Positions 22,943 to 35,359 of a DNA stretch of 64,000 bases are shown here, piece by piece. Numbering within the stretch: the stretch's first letter is position 1; every line of letters starts with the position of its first letter. The position numbers and the translations under genes are program-made. The stretch lies in assembly GCA_019426215.1 (NCBI GenBank), contig CM033399.1:33985022-34049021 (forward strand), read 5' to 3'. Below the pieces are notes generated by a model. The model was not told the origin of the DNA. It made no database searches and worked only from the letters and a program-made list of their open reading frames with translations. This DNA comes from Buddleja alternifolia. Taxonomy: Eukaryota; Streptophyta; Magnoliopsida; Lamiales; Scrophulariaceae.

Positions 22943-24277
22943 ATGGCTCTTTACTACAAACCCTTGTCCATCTTCCTCACAACTCTCCTTCCTCTCTTTG
23001 TTAGTTTATGTTTGATTCCTCTGAGTGAAGCCACTAAGAATGGCGGCATAACCGTCGATTTAATCCATCGAGATTCCCCGTTTTCGCCTTCTTACGACCC
23101 ATCCAATACGCGTTTTGAGCGTCTATGGAGTTCATTTCATCGCTCGATTTCACGTAGATCTTCTTTTAGGTCAACTTCAAGTTCCCCATACTCGATAGAG
23201 GCGGGCATCACTCCCATTGGTGGGGAATACCTAATGAAAATCCACATAGGGACCCCACCAGTCGAGGTGCTGGCAATTGCTGACACGGGCAGTGATTTGA
23301 CCTGGACACAGTGTCAACCATGTGTCCAATGTTACACTCAAACTGCCCCAGTCTTTGACCCTACTAAAACCATAAGTTATAGAACTGTATCATGTACAGC
23401 ACCACAATGCAATTCTGTTAGTGGGGCTGAATCTTGTGACAACAATTCAAATAATTGCAATTACCAAGTTAGCTATGGAGACAATTCCTATAGTAAGGGT
23501 GACCTCGCAGTGGAAACATTTACTTTCGATTCAACTTCTCAAGAAAAAGCGACATTCCCTAAGGTCGTGTTTGGTTGCGGGCATGAGAACGACGGGACTT
23601 TTAACGGGTCAGGGTCTGGGATCATCGGTCTCGGTGGTGGCTCGCTATCCATAGTGAGGCAATTGGAGAAGTCAATTGGCGGCAAATTCTCTTATTGCTT
23701 AACATACCTAGATTCAAATGCTTCTAGCAAGATAAGTTTTGGCAATGATGCTATAGTAGCGGGGCCCAATGTCTTATCCACACCCTTAATAACGAAATCG
23801 CCCGATACCTTTTACTATCTTACGTTAGAAGCAATTAGCGTTGGGAACGAAAGGTTCGAATACAATTCCAATTCGAAGGCATTGGGGGACGAAGGGAACA
23901 TCATCATTGATTCCGGGACAACATTAACCTTCATTCCAAGCACATTTTACGATGGATTGGAATCATCCTTAGTGAAATCAATCAACGGTAATCGCGTGAA
24001 CGACTCACAAGGGTTGTTTCGATTATGCTACGAATTACCAAGCGACGGAGAATTAAATTCACCACCAATCACAGCACATTTCACAGGGGCAGATTTGGTA
24101 TTACCACAAGGGAGCATTTTTCTTGAGGTGGAGAAGGGTGTGGCTTGTTTGACATTAATACCCTCAGAAGATTTGGCCATTTTTGGTAATTTACACCAGA
24201 TAAATTATCACATAGGATATGATCTTGAGAATGGGAAGGTGGATTTCTTGCCAACTGATTGCAGCAAGGCCCAGTGA
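22943..24277 (+). CDS. CDR1/nepenthesin-type secreted aspartic protease, 444 aa
   Basis: Single-exon, intact. A hydrophobic signal peptide covers about residues 8-30, followed by a basic, Ser/Arg-rich prosegment (VDLIHRDSPFSP at 38-49). The pepsin fold has both active-site aspartates: ADTGSDLTW (D114) and IIDSGTTLTF (D323), plus the flap region YGDNSYSKGDLAVETF (178-193). Many cysteines in the first lobe (CQPCVQC at 124-130, then CNYQVSYGD) form the nepenthesin-type insert typical of plant A1B proteases. The intronless gene and the IHRDSP motif are hallmarks of the CDR1 group, whose Arabidopsis founder is an apoplastic protease in disease-resistance signalling. That role is not shown here. 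A possible poly(A) signal AATAAA lies at 24301. Confidence 0.92.
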   Translation: MALYYKPLSIFLTTLLPLFVSLCLIPLSEATKNGGITVDLIHRDSPFSPSYDPSNTRFERLWSSFHRSISRRSSFRSTSSSPYSIEAGITPIGGEYLMKIHIGTPPVEVLAIADTGSDLTWTQCQPCVQCYTQTAPVFDPTKTISYRTVSCTAPQCNSVSGAESCDNNSNNCNYQVSYGDNSYSKGDLAVETFTFDSTSQEKATFPKVVFGCGHENDGTFNGSGSGIIGLGGGSLSIVRQLEKSIGGKFSYCLTYLDSNASSKISFGNDAIVAGPNVLSTPLITKSPDTFYYLTLEAISVGNERFEYNSNSKALGDEGNIIIDSGTTLTFIPSTFYDGLESSLVKSINGNRVNDSQGLFRLCYELPSDGELNSPPITAHFTGADLVLPQGSIFLEVEKGVACLTLIPSEDLAIFGNLHQINYHIGYDLENGKVDFLPTDCSKAQ

Positions 24278-24300
24278 AACTGTGTCGTTTCTCATGTCTT

Positions 24301-24306
24301 AATAAA
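24301..24306 (+). terminator. poly(A) signal of the aspartic protease gene
   Basis: AATAAA 24 bases after the stop codon, in a T-rich stretch. Confidence 0.5.
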
Positions 24307-24309
24307 TAA

Positions 24310-24695
24310 GGTTTTATGCGTTTTATTTAGTATGTTGTTTTTCATTTTTATTTGAATTTAAGGTCAAAATCTTGTAATTTATGCTTTTTTTAGTAAATAG
24401 TTATGTGAACAAATATGCTTTTTGCTTGCTGTTTACTGTGATGGGCTGGTTGATGGGCCGGACTAACTCATATAAATTTAATTCTGAAAAAAGAAAAATA
24501 ATGAGACCAGATAATAGCAAGAATGTTATGTTCATAGTAAAAAAAAGGTAAAGAATTGGCAATAAACAGTTGTAATAATAATTTACCAGCTGTAATGACA
24601 ATGAAAATGAAAGAAGAAAATTAAGAGAATGTTGGCTATGTTAATAATTGGCTAAGTTTATAAACTCATAAGTGTTTGGTAATTTTTTTAGTAAA
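24310..24695. other. intergenic after the protease gene
   Basis: AT-rich DNA, nothing recognised. Confidence 0.4.
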
Positions 24696-25098
24696 GGGGA
24701 AGTCATCATATGAGCAATCAGGCTCGAGCATAGCAATAGCATCGGGACTGGAGTGGATTAAGCTAAGCCGAGTCATGGACTCTGTCGGAATGCCTACTCT
24801 TATGGATCGGCCAGTGGAAGGCAAGTCAAAGGGTAGAAAGAAAAGATTGGCTTTGAGAGAACACCTGGGATAGAGCTATAGAGTCGGCTATCCCCTGGCT
24901 GTATCCAGCTTGGTTTGTAGTAGTACCCGCTAACCTGCCATTCAACTACATTTGTTCCTGTAATCCATAGCCTAATAGAACGCAGCAGCGAGGGACAACC
25001 CGCCCATACAGCCAGCGGGGAGGATGGCACTATTGGCAAAGACCGTCTCACGAAAACGCCGCAAGCGGGAAGCGTGGTAGGCCTGCGCCTGGGGAGAA
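24696..25098. other. probable mitochondrial DNA insertion (NUMT)
   Basis: About 400 bases with roughly balanced base composition stand out sharply from the AT-rich flanks, with abrupt edges. Purine-rich runs (AGGCAAGTCAAAGGG) and GC clusters (GCAAGCGGGAAGCGTGG) resemble plant mitochondrial intergenic DNA. No open gene spans it. The organellar origin is inferred from composition and texture; no specific mitochondrial gene was identified. Confidence 0.45.
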
Positions 25099-27270
25099 CA
25101 GTTTATAATCTGTTTGGCACGTTTTTGTTTTTGTAGTTTTGCAGAACAGTTTTGTAGAACGACTTTGTAGAACAGTTTTTGAAGAATAAAAATTATTGAA
25201 AACCTGTTTGGCACATATTATTATTTAATTAATATTTTGAATTAATTAAAATATTTGAAATGTTTGAAATATTTGGAGGATAAGTGCACAGTAATTGACA
25301 CTCCGTGTTTTGGACATTCTGTCAATTTTTGCCTTGGGTGACTGAGAATTCTGCAAAACACCTAAAACATGTTTTCCAAAATCGTCTTTTGGGTGACTCA
25401 AAATTCTGCAAAACAGGTATTTGGAAACACTCAACCAAACGTGTTTTCCCATTTTTTGTTCCCGAAAAACGCCAAGAGAAGCCAAAAACAACCAACCAAA
25501 CCGGCCCTAAGCTTTCCGAAGCATGTTTGCAAAATTTTGCTTTTAAAAAAGCGCTAAAAAGTTGTAAAAGTGGAAGAAAAGTTAAAGTTGAGTTGTTTGC
25601 AAACTTGCTAAAACCCATAAAAAATAGAAAAAACTAGTAGAAATTGTCATCTACATGTTTTTACTTTTGGCTTATTTTCAGTTTTTTCCCATATAAGCAA
25701 AAGCATAATCAGTAAAAATCTCACATTTAGTCCCAACCGAAAATTTTCTCCAGAACTTAAGGGTCAACACCATTAGTCAATATTTTAACCGACTTTCGGG
25801 GGAAATTTTGTGCGTGAGTGACACGTGATATTGAATATAATCAATGGATGAGTGTATTCATGCATGAATTCTCAAAAACAAAAAAGGTCAAAATGTTGAC
25901 TAATGGAGTTGACCATTAAATTTTGGACGAAAGACCATTAAATTTTGGACGAAATATTCAATTGTGACCAAAAGTGAGACATTGGACGAGTTATGAGACG
26001 CAATGTGAGATTTATATAAAACTCGAGATTAAAAATATACTCGAGCACAATTACAAGATCGAAAAATATGGGCTGTGTTTGTTTTTGTTTTCAAACACAT
26101 TTTGGTCAATATTTTTGGCCAAAACTTGTTTGCTTTAAGTTTTTTTGACCAAAAAGATTTTTTTGGTCAAAAAATTTGTCAGCTATTATCTCCTTATTTG
26201 TCTCTACTTTAGAGTGTCTACTAATTAAATCAACTATAATATATATAATCATAATATTATAATCATTTAAAACTTATATTATATTATATTTTTCAATTAT
26301 TAACTAATTATAAACACAATTTTTTAGACAAAAAACTTACATGATTTGATTACTACAGTAACTTTTATTTCTGCTGAAAATAAAATCAAATACAAAACTA
26401 AACATATTTTCATCAAACTTCACAACTTTCAATAAACTTTTTCATCAAAATTTTCACCAAAAGAATCCCCAAAATAAAAACAAACACAACCATGATTTTC
26501 CCTAAACTTAGCCAAACACGCTCTAAAACAAAAAATCATGAGAGTAAAAGTGAACTACAGTAAAATACACTTTATCATAAAGTATACTTTATGATAGATT
26601 TCATAGATAGTATCTTAATTTTGATTTCACTGACATGAGGTCCACTTATTGTCGATTTGTAGCAAATAGATAAGATAGTACCATTCAAAAAAAAAGATAA
26701 GATAGTAGAGACCAAAAATCGATCCATTTCATGGGGTCCAAAATGGATCCAAAGAATGTAAGAAGCGTGAAGAATCGAAAAAGCGTTAAGAATCATTACA
26801 TTAATTGAATAGGCCATTTTATATTGATCTCGATCCAATTTTGATCATTAGATCCCAATAGAACATTTAGTAAATTAACCCCCTCTATTGTTGACTCAAT
26901 AGTCAAAACTAGACCTAGACCAGCATAAAATTTCACTCAATAAAATTATGGCTTTAGAATCGATGTTGGAATTTTAAGAGTGTACTTTTACTTGGTGGAA
27001 GGGGGTACGAGGGTGGTTTGGAGAATAGAAACTTGTTTGTCCACACCTTAATTTGTAATTGTATTTGGATTCAAATGTTTGAGAATTAAAATATTTAAAT
27101 CCACAATGCACTTTATCGAGGTAATTTGAAACGAAATTCCAATTACATTGTTCTCAATTCAAGTTGATTTCCAAAGTCCTAACCATCAAATACAGAAAAA
27201 GAACAGCAATTAGGTACCTCCAATTTAGTATTAAATCCTACATTGGTTTGGAATTATAACAAATAAATCA
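25099..27270. other. intergenic with MITE-like sequences
   Basis: Overlapping frames at 25246-25637 come from a low-complexity repeat rich in TTTTGCAAAAC-type words, not a gene. At about 26071-26492 a MITE-like unit has ends GGCTGTGTTTGTTTTTGTTTT and, inverted, GGTTGTGTTTGTTTTTATTTT. Around 26615-26760 lies a repeat shared with 39165-39275. Confidence 0.45.
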
Positions 27271-27529
27271 TAAGTGAAAATATCGATCAAATTCATAATT
27301 ACAGATCACAAACCCCAGTATATGGAGCTCGAAATTCACAGAAACTTATCCTTTTTCTTTTCTTTTTTTCTTTTTTCCTTTTTTTGCAGAATTGAAATAT
27401 ACAGAAACTACAACCACAAATACAAAGCCAACCAAAAAAAGTGGCCATCTCTACATACAGGACACAACCACAAACTTTGTGATGCTCAAGAAATATATAC
27501 AGAACCTACACCTAAAACTGCATACATAA

Positions 27530-28993
27530 CTAACTGCTACTTGAGCTCTTCCCATGCATTTTATCTGAACTAACAATTTCCGCCCTCGGAGATGCTCGAG
27601 GATATCGTTTAAGTTCGTTCAATATCGACTCTCCGCCATCAGTAACACTACCAGCATGGGGCGTAATCGCCATTTCCTCCAGTGCAGTAGCAGATGCCAA
27701 TAAATATTTCACAAACTCCATTTCGGCCTCAATACCAGAGAAAAGTTGCATTTTGACAGTTTTGAGTTGAGTGAGAGACTCCGATCGTGTTTGTGATCTC
27801 AGGAAATCAGCAACAGCATCCACCACATCGAAAGTGAACGCCTGGAGAAAAGAGCACGATTTAGTTAGTTTCTTTCTTGATAATCAAATTTGAGAAAAAA
27901 TTAAATAAGAATAAGTTACTGATTGCAACTTACTGTGATTTTAAGCTTTTGTAAGCTGGGACAGCTTCTGATGAAGCAAATGGCACATGAAGTCTCCTCA
28001 ATCTTTTCGAAATACATATCCGAAAGGTGAAGATTTTTCAGCGTTTTCATAGAGACGGGCAGTTCGTTGGGTGCGCCATACTCGACAAGGTCCTATAAAT
28101 AAGATATAGATAAAATTTAAATTTGGGAATTTAACTCAAAAAAACAGTATAATTCCAACTTATTCTCAAAAAATCCAAAATTTTCTCACCTCCAATGCAT
28201 AAGCTTGCAATTGCAGCGCCTCGAGCGCAGGCAGACAACTCAGCGACTTAACCAAATCAAAGGAGAATCGATTTCCCCTTTTAAAATCCATCGACGAGAA
28301 GGACAATTTAACATCATTTAAAACAGGGCAATTCTTGAACGAAACGGATCCGAATACCCCGTGAAACTCTAAACACTTCAATTTCGGACCAATAATTTCT
28401 AGGCAGTCGAAGCTAGTGCAATGAACCAACCTCATTTTTTCGATTCCCGGGCAGGAAGCAATGAACTGCCCGAACGTGTCTGGCACAATCGCAACGCTTT
28501 GGAAATCGAGGTTCACGAGCTTGCTAAACCCCTTAAACCCTACCGGGGGATTGAATACACAGTTATATAACTTCAAATTTCTCAAATTCTTGAAAGTAAA
28601 AAGATGAGAAGTCAAGTTATGCGTCTCTCCCCTCGGTACATGGAGAGACAGCTCCTGGAGAAGGTTGTTTGGCAAGAGATGAATCCATTGATCGATATCG
28701 GGATTACTTTTGAGATCAGGGACTTGAAGGGCGAATTTGAGTAAGGGTCCTTTATGAAGTTTCAAGATTTGGTAAACGAGAGGCTCGAGTTTGTGGCCTC
28801 CTAGAAACATCTGATCGAACCAGAAATCGAACACGATTTCGGGGCAAGAAACCCATTTGTACCTCCATTCTATGGATAAAATACTTGTTCTGACCACGTC
28901 TCGCAGAGGTAAGCATCCGAGGATGTTTTCAATTATGTTGTTTGGTAGATCGCTGATCAAATCAGCATCAGATCTTGCAGCAGCAGCCTTCAT
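27530..28993 (-). CDS. F-box/LRR/FBD protein, three exons, 424 aa
   Basis: Minus-strand coding exons 28190-28993, 27934-28092 and 27530-27841; all introns are GT-AG and phase 0. The N-terminus has an F-box (about residues 12-50: ISDLPNNIIENILGCLPLRDVVRTS...WRYKWVSCP), which binds the SKP1 adaptor of SCF ubiquitin ligases. Leucine-rich repeats follow over about 90-330 (FKNLRNLKLYNC, CPVLNDVKLSF, LPALEALQL), the likely substrate-binding surface. The C-terminal FBD motif includes EMEFVKYLLASATALEEMAI. Domain order matches the large plant F-box/FBD/LRR family (Arabidopsis At1g13570 type). The target is unknown and the family turns over quickly. No disabling change is visible. Confidence 0.9.
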
Positions 28994-29762
28994 TCTGATG
29001 TGTGTTTGTAGATAAAAACTGAAACATAATACAAAATAATCAGATCAGCAAATGAACTCAAAAGATTTGAAAAGTTCTAAATTGATATGTAATTTGATTC
29101 CAACTAATATATAATTCATGAAAACATCTAGTTTCATAAGGGTTCTAAATTTAACCTTACGCAGAGGCCAAAAGGCAATTTATATACATATATATATATA
29201 TATATATATGAGAAGTAAAATTCAATATCTCTGCAGAAAGAACGGTCTTACACGCGTTTATTTAATTTATTCAGTTTGAAGGTAACAGGAGAGAAGAATA
29301 TAAGTAAAGCATAAAAAAGGGGCAATGTGAATTAACAAAAAAGGGGTCACTTTTACATATATACATACATATGCATATACATATATATACGTGCTTGTAG
29401 CATCATCACAAATTGTTTAATGCAATAATGCCGTACCAGTTTCTCAACCTATGTGCCGCCCCTAGTTGCAGACAGATTAAATAACAGCAAAATGAGAAGT
29501 AAATATATTCCTCCACAATTTTTTATTTATTTCTGGATTTATGTTTCCTACATTCACCACACAACATTTTCCACCTCTTTTTTTTTCTTTTTTGGCTGAG
29601 TTAAAACCTTTAAAATTTAAAATTAAAAAACAATCTTTACTGTTACGAAAATTACGACATTTGAATAGATCAGTTGATATAAGAACCTACACGTGCCGAA
29701 AAGTGAGTCAATCAGTGCACACGTGCCGCCCCCACTACTGCAGCTAGCTTACACGCGTAAAT

Positions 29763-29999
29763 GGGTGATTCTATGACAGACCGACTCAATAAAGCTGATA
29801 CACCATGTATGAATTATGATACATCATAAGATAATAAAAATCACTCAATGGTGTTGAATAACCCAGGTCTAACAAAACCGATACAACATACACCATAAGA
29901 TAGTAAAAATAATTCAATGCACTTGTATGTAATGGTGTTGAATAACCCGGCTCTATTAGAAACGACCACTATTAGAGCCGACCTATTCTAGAATTTCCA
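29763..29999. mobile_element. MITE of the GGGTGATTCTA family
   Basis: The left end GGGTGATTCTATGACAG and the right end (inverted GGAAATTCTAGAATAGG) match the termini at 1913 and 12500. Inside, AATGGTGTTGAATAACCC is duplicated. It lies within the predicted F-box 5'UTR intron. Confidence 0.55.
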
Positions 30000-30411
30000 A
30001 CGGGGCCAGGGCTGGTGTGGTGAAATTATTTTTTTGCCCTTAAAAATTTTTGAAATTCGACATTTTGCCCCTCAAAATCAAAAAATTTTAAGTTTTTCCA
30101 GTTTTTTTGTATTGGCCCCGAAACCCAAATCCTGGCTCCGTCACGTTTCTTAATCGGACGTGAGACCTAGCTGTTACCGGCGGTGAATTCTTTTCTTGTA
30201 ACCGTGATCCACCGACGATTATATCAATTTCTAAACACGAATTCAAGTTAATTTGTAAATCAAAGATCAAAAATTGTAAAATTCTTTGACCGAGAAAATC
30301 TAGACGGTAATTCTCTACAGACCAGAAAAAAATTAGCATCGAATCAAAATCTCCGAAAAACGGAAATCAATAGATCTTCCTCTTTCAATTCGTGAACATC
30401 AATAACCTTTA

Positions 30412-30417
30412 TGTATG

Positions 30418-30460
<43 letters not shown>
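30412..30460. repeat. (TA)n(TG)n compound microsatellite
   Basis: TATATATA followed by about 14 TG units. A further TA-rich tract is at 30580-30625. Confidence 0.9.
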
Positions 30461-30461
<1 letters not shown>

Positions 30462-30572
30462 TGTAATAAGGAACAAACAAAATTCAACAAATCAACATAC
30501 AAGTCATTCGCTTACCAAGAAATGACTTGATTCTTCTGTCTTTGAACTTCTTCTGCAAATTTTGGAGGAATT

Positions 30573-30613
<41 letters not shown>

Positions 30614-30721
30614 GTATGTATATGTATGGTGAAGAAAACAAAGAGGAATTGAGTGAGGTGCGGAGATTTGGGCGCAGTTGAGAGTTGGATATATGCACCT
30701 ATCTAACGCAACACCCTTTGT

Positions 30722-30733
30722 GGATATATAGGG
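30722..30733 (-). promoter_or_regulatory. TATA box for the F-box gene transcript
   Basis: Reads CCTATATATCC on the minus strand, just upstream of the leader-like stretch that ends in the donor at 30515. Confidence 0.45.
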
Positions 30734-30739
30734 AAATGT

Positions 30740-32150
30740 TCTGAATGGATGATGGGACTTGGTGGGGCCCGTTTAGTTTTAAATCAAATCGAAAATTAAT
30801 AAAACATGTGGGGTCCACATCTAGAGTGCTCTTACTCAGCACTTGATAAGAACAAACTATATCCCATTCTTAATATATAGTATAATATATATATATATAT
30901 ATATAATTTATAATACAAACAAAATATGATGTGTCTAGCCTCTAAATCATAAATAAAATAGAATTAGCTCTTTTCGAGTAAGATAATCCTATATCTTCAC
31001 TTTAAAAATAAAAAACATCTTGATTGAATGACATATTTATCTCTGAAAAACAATTTTTCAGAGAAAACCTTTTGAAAAATATATTTTGATGACGTGCATG
31101 TCTAGTCTTATCTCAACATAAAATTAATCAAGTATTCAAATTTTAAATAACTTGACGACTGACTTTAGAAATAAGATCCAATTTGATTTATTGTTTTATA
31201 TCTAAATTGATAAGTTTCTCCAAGATATCTTTATGAAAATAATATATAAATTACATATTACATCAAATCTAATCATTACATGTTTTTCTCTGAAAAAATC
31301 TCATTCAAATACATTTTTAACACCACATATTTTATCCCTAAAAAGCTCATTCTCAAATTTTTCAGAAAAAATAAATTAAAGAAAACGTATGTCGTCCAAT
31401 TAAACCCGTGCATCCTGGATCTAGTATTGAAGCGGAGCGGATCTTCTATCTCACCATTCCGTATCGGTATCGGAGGATTAATGGTTGAAGAAATAAGTCT
31501 TGGCTATAACTTTGCCTGATTTTGAGTAATTGATTTTCATCAAGTATAACTTTAGAAATAATTCCCAAAATAAGAATTTATTGTGATAAGAAAATGTGAT
31601 GATATGTTTAGTGAATTAAAAAATTCTTTTGAAAATTAGTTGAAGTGATTAATGGATATGTATATTATCGATGACATATAGTATTACTCATAGTTTCTGA
31701 AGTTCCTTCTATTAGTGGTTTTTTGGAAAATACGTACCAAGCACATTTTATTGAGGTTCGTTATATTAGTAAATAGTACCTAAGGTAGTGGGTGATTGTT
31801 AATATTTTCAAAAGGATTTGTCTCTATAACATAGTTTTTAATTAATTGTGGTTTGCTTATAAAATTGTAATTTTTTTTCAACCAAAATTTTTTTATATGT
31901 ATCAAATTTACCATATTCATTATATTATTTTTCTTTCAAATCTCTAGTCCACACACATATTACCAAATCTTCATACATCTCTAAGACACTTTTTTCTCCC
32001 TTTTTTTTCTGCAAAACAAAGTGAGATGCGACAAAGTACCAAATTACTAAATCTTCTTACACACTTTTTTCTCCCTTCGATTTGCAAAACAAAGCGAGAT
32101 GTGACATAGTACCAACCATTCGTTTCCGAAGTGATGCGGGGTAATTATGC
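30740..32150. other. intergenic, no gene seen
   Basis: AT-rich; the 79-codon frame at 31280 has no recognisable content. CTCCCTTTTTTTTCTGCAAAACAAAG and a diverged copy lie near 32000 and 32070, a small local duplication. Confidence 0.4.
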
Positions 32151-32199
32151 ATTATAAATGTTTAAGATCTCCTCCAATAAGCTTTCTCGTGAATTCCCT

Positions 32200-33260
32200 A
32201 GTCCTGCAAATACAAAACAAAAGAAGTGTCGCCCGGGGTTCCCCGATGTTGGCCCTCCGACGCTCAAGTCAAAATAGTAGAGAGGAGGAAATAATAGAGA
32301 GGAGAAAATATATTATATAACGTAGTCCTTTAAAAAATTACCAAGAGTTGTATTTATAACTCTCCATGGTGAGGCATAGGAAACCCTAGCTATCATATAT
32401 TTCTTGGGCCTGAACCATAACTCAGCCCAACAAATATGATGATATTTATGTCACTGGCCCAAAGATTTAATTCGGTCCAATAAATTATATTCCACTTGCA
32501 TCATTAGCCCCTCACTCTCATAGTTTGGATGCATCCGAACTAAGAGAGTAGATTAGCCAAATAATATATCTAAACTCATACTCATAGTAAATAGTTGAAA
32601 CTGGGGAACCTCAAAGAAAGTGTATTACATAATGTCTGAAGTTGGACTACGACCTGGCTCACGACAGATTAGATAGCATTCTAGGAGCTGTGATTGTAGG
32701 AATTGGGAGGAAGATTAGATTATAGACTGCACTTGATTGAACCAAGCTGCCTATGTATCTAATTTTATAGAATCAAGTCTATTAGTAATTCTTAAAGACT
32801 ATATATGAGTCAATAATGATAGGGTTCGAATGATCCAATTATATGAATCCAAAGAAATGGTTATAAATCCAAGGAAATGGTGAATATCAAGCAAATTGAA
32901 ATAAAAGAAATGCTTGCTTTTGCAAGTTCGTTTACTTCAACGAAGACCTTTCTTTTTCGGGGAACTTCCGCGAGACTTGGATTCTTAGATCTCAAAAAAA
33001 AAAAAATTAGACTCAGCTGAACTTTTGAGTTTCGGGTGGCCTGATATGAGCTTCGGCCGAGATTGTTGAATTCTGGGGAGCCTTTTTTGAGTTCCTAGGG
33101 CTTGATATGAGCTTCAACCGAGATTTTTCAATTCTGAGGAGCCTTTTTAGCCTCAGCCGAGACTTTTCAGTTCCAAGGGACTCTTGACTGAAATTCTCGA
33201 ATTTCGGCTCATTGGGCCAATGTATATCTACCTACGTCACCAAGTGTTATCACTTTAATT
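32200..33260. repeat. retrotransposon-like region with inner tandem repeat
   Basis: Contains a GC-richer stretch near 32225 (GGTTCCCCGATGTTGGCCC), a segment shared with 6311-6385, and at about 33025-33200 three degenerate units around TGATATGAGCTTCGGCCGAG and GAATTCTGGGGAGCC. The texture suggests LTR-retrotransposon remains. Ends were not identified. Confidence 0.4.
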
Positions 33261-33962
33261 ATAAGACCTCATTGGTGTTATGGTGAATTACAAATCCTAT
33301 AAAATTAGTCACTTGAAACTCATCTTCCAAATCCTTTCATAAACTCAAAATCATTTCAAACACAATTTTAAGTTGTCGTGGAACGAAAGAAATGAAGACT
33401 TAAGAATTTCAATCATAATACATAAATATCGAGGTTGCTTAAACAATTTCTTTATAATGCATTTCCAATAATTTGACACTGATTTTGAATTATTTCTCAA
33501 TTCTTAAGTAATGAATTAAAAAAAATTCAAATACTTTTTTTGAATTCAAGCATTCCATCCAACGGAACCTTATGCTTTTGTGTTAGTTTTTTTAAATTAA
33601 CATTCGATAATGTCAAACACTCATGTATCTTTCCCAAAATGGCCATGTCTATTTGTCTCAAGTAGGTGTGATCAAATCACATTTACGCTATAATTTTTTA
33701 GTATTTAATTAGTACGATTTCTCAATTACCACTTTTAAAAAATAGAAGATTTCTTTTTCTTCAATCGTTAGGTAAAATGTCGTGAAAATTGAGCTTGTGA
33801 GAAAACAATGTCTACGGTGGTTATTGGAAAAATAATAAGGTAATCAATCGAAAATCAATCAAGTATGATCAGTGACAATGAGTGTGATACAATTTTAGTA
33901 GAGATTTAGGTGATGGGCACGTAAATCGGTCTATTATCAAGACTAAATAAATGTATATCACG

Positions 33963-34001
<39 letters not shown>

Positions 34002-34042
34002 CACTTTATGATATATATATATACACACACAAATGTAATATA
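33261..34042. other. intergenic with (TA)n tract
   Basis: A 34-base TA run lies at about 33967-34000. No gene seen. Confidence 0.4.
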
Positions 34043-34187
34043 ATGAAAAATTCTAGTTCAAACCCAATTTGGCCGCACCCAAGTATATTTTACAAAAAGA
34101 GTGTATTACACTTGCCACATAATTGGTAAGTTATTTTAAAAAATACACATGAGTTTGGCAGAGTCGGATCTGGGCTAGAATTTCCGG
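34043..34187. mobile_element. short MITE, ends GAAAAATTCTAG / CTAGAATTTCC
   Basis: Inverted ends with ATTCTAG cores, about 145 bp, related in its termini to the GGGTGATTCTA family. Flanks are AT-rich and similar but not identical. Confidence 0.45.
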
Positions 34188-34751
34188 TAATGTATAATAC
34201 ATAATCTCCATTTGCATGATAATAACCGTATCATGATTTTCTTTCTAATTTTGTCACATATAACCATTAACGAAAAAAGATATCTAATTATTTTGTTCGT
34301 GAAGGTGACTCAAGTGCCAAGAGGCATCACAGCCTTTCAAGCCAGCCAAATTCTACCATTTCATTACATCCGAACCTCTCTCATTTGGAATAAATGAAGC
34401 TGGATTAAAATATATTTGATTTTATGGATATATATATATATATTGATTGAATCGTCTATTTTAATTTATCCCGCATATCATATTGTATAGGAATATTATG
34501 TGCACAATATATTTCTTATAATATACATATAAGTTTGAATGTGAATAACGGTTGAGGTGTCACTATGCAATATAACATGACGAAAAAAATGACAATTGCT
34601 TTGATTTTCCCTAAAAATAGGTAATAACAAAATTATGAGATACTTGTTATGCATTCAACTACTAAGTGTACATTTATCAAAAAAAAAAAAAAAGTATCAA
34701 GTGTACAACAACGAAATATAACACAAAATAAATCATGAATTTCAAATGTTA

Positions 34752-35356
34752 GGACCCGATTGGATGGGATGCTATTTTCGATTTCTCATTTTTCTTACAA
34801 AAAGTAAGAAATTTTATTTCAAGAGAGTAGAAATTTGATGGTAAAAATGTGTTTGGATGAGTTTTTTTTAAGAAAAAAGTGTAATGATTAGGTGTGATGT
34901 GATATGTTTTTTTTTGTAAGAAAAATTATTTTTTTATGAGAAATGGTATGGATGGGTATTTATTTTATAAGAAAATCTAGACAAATCTAAGTTAAATTTA
35001 TTGATTAAGACGTCAAAAAATATGCAAAGTGGGTCTTATTTTACGCGTTGCGACATTTCGAATCAAGATATATATTTTTTTTAATGAATATGTTAAGATG
35101 TTGACGGATAAAAGTCTTTTAGTTATTGGGTGAACTGTCAAATCATGAATAATAAAAAATCTGATTTTTCAAAGAAAAATTTGGGAAAAATGCCAAACAA
35201 ATCTATTTTTCAAAAAAATTTGAGATTTTCTTATAAAATATTAACTGTAGCATTTCTTTGAGATATTTTTAGGAGATGTCAAACATATGCATTTTTTATG
35301 AAAAAAATCTCTAAGAAATCGAGAAATGGGAAATAGCTATCTATCCAATCGGGGCC
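34752..35356. mobile_element. Harbinger/Tourist-like MITE, TSD TTA
   Basis: TIRs GGACCCGATTGGATGGGATGC and, inverted, GGCCCCGATTGGATAGATAGC, with adjoining inverted CGATTTCTCATTT. TTA flanks both ends (34749-34751 and 35357-35359), the PIF/Harbinger target preference. 605 bp, with no coding capacity. Confidence 0.75.
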
Positions 35357-35359
35357 TTA

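Larger units (their letters stand above)
29018..30700 (-). other. predicted 5'UTR exon and intron of the F-box gene
   Basis: On the minus strand an acceptor (GTTTCAG) ends at 29019, 25 bases before the start codon. A good donor (TCTTG/GTAAGCG) lies at 30515. The sequence upstream to about 30700 looks like a leader, preceded by a TATA box. The intron (29019-30515) would hold microsatellites and a MITE. Splicing is inferred from motifs only. Confidence 0.4.

Noticed and set aside
25246..25637. Overlapping frames of up to 110 codons on both strands
   Set aside because: They come from one low-complexity repeat rich in TTTGCAAAA-type words; mutually overlapping frames on both strands with no domain.
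30412..30625. TA/TG tracts considered as promoter elements
   Set aside because: Simple-sequence repeats; the better TATA candidate is at 30722-30733.
31280..31519. 79-codon plus-strand frame
   Set aside because: Lys/Phe-rich, no motif, no splice context.
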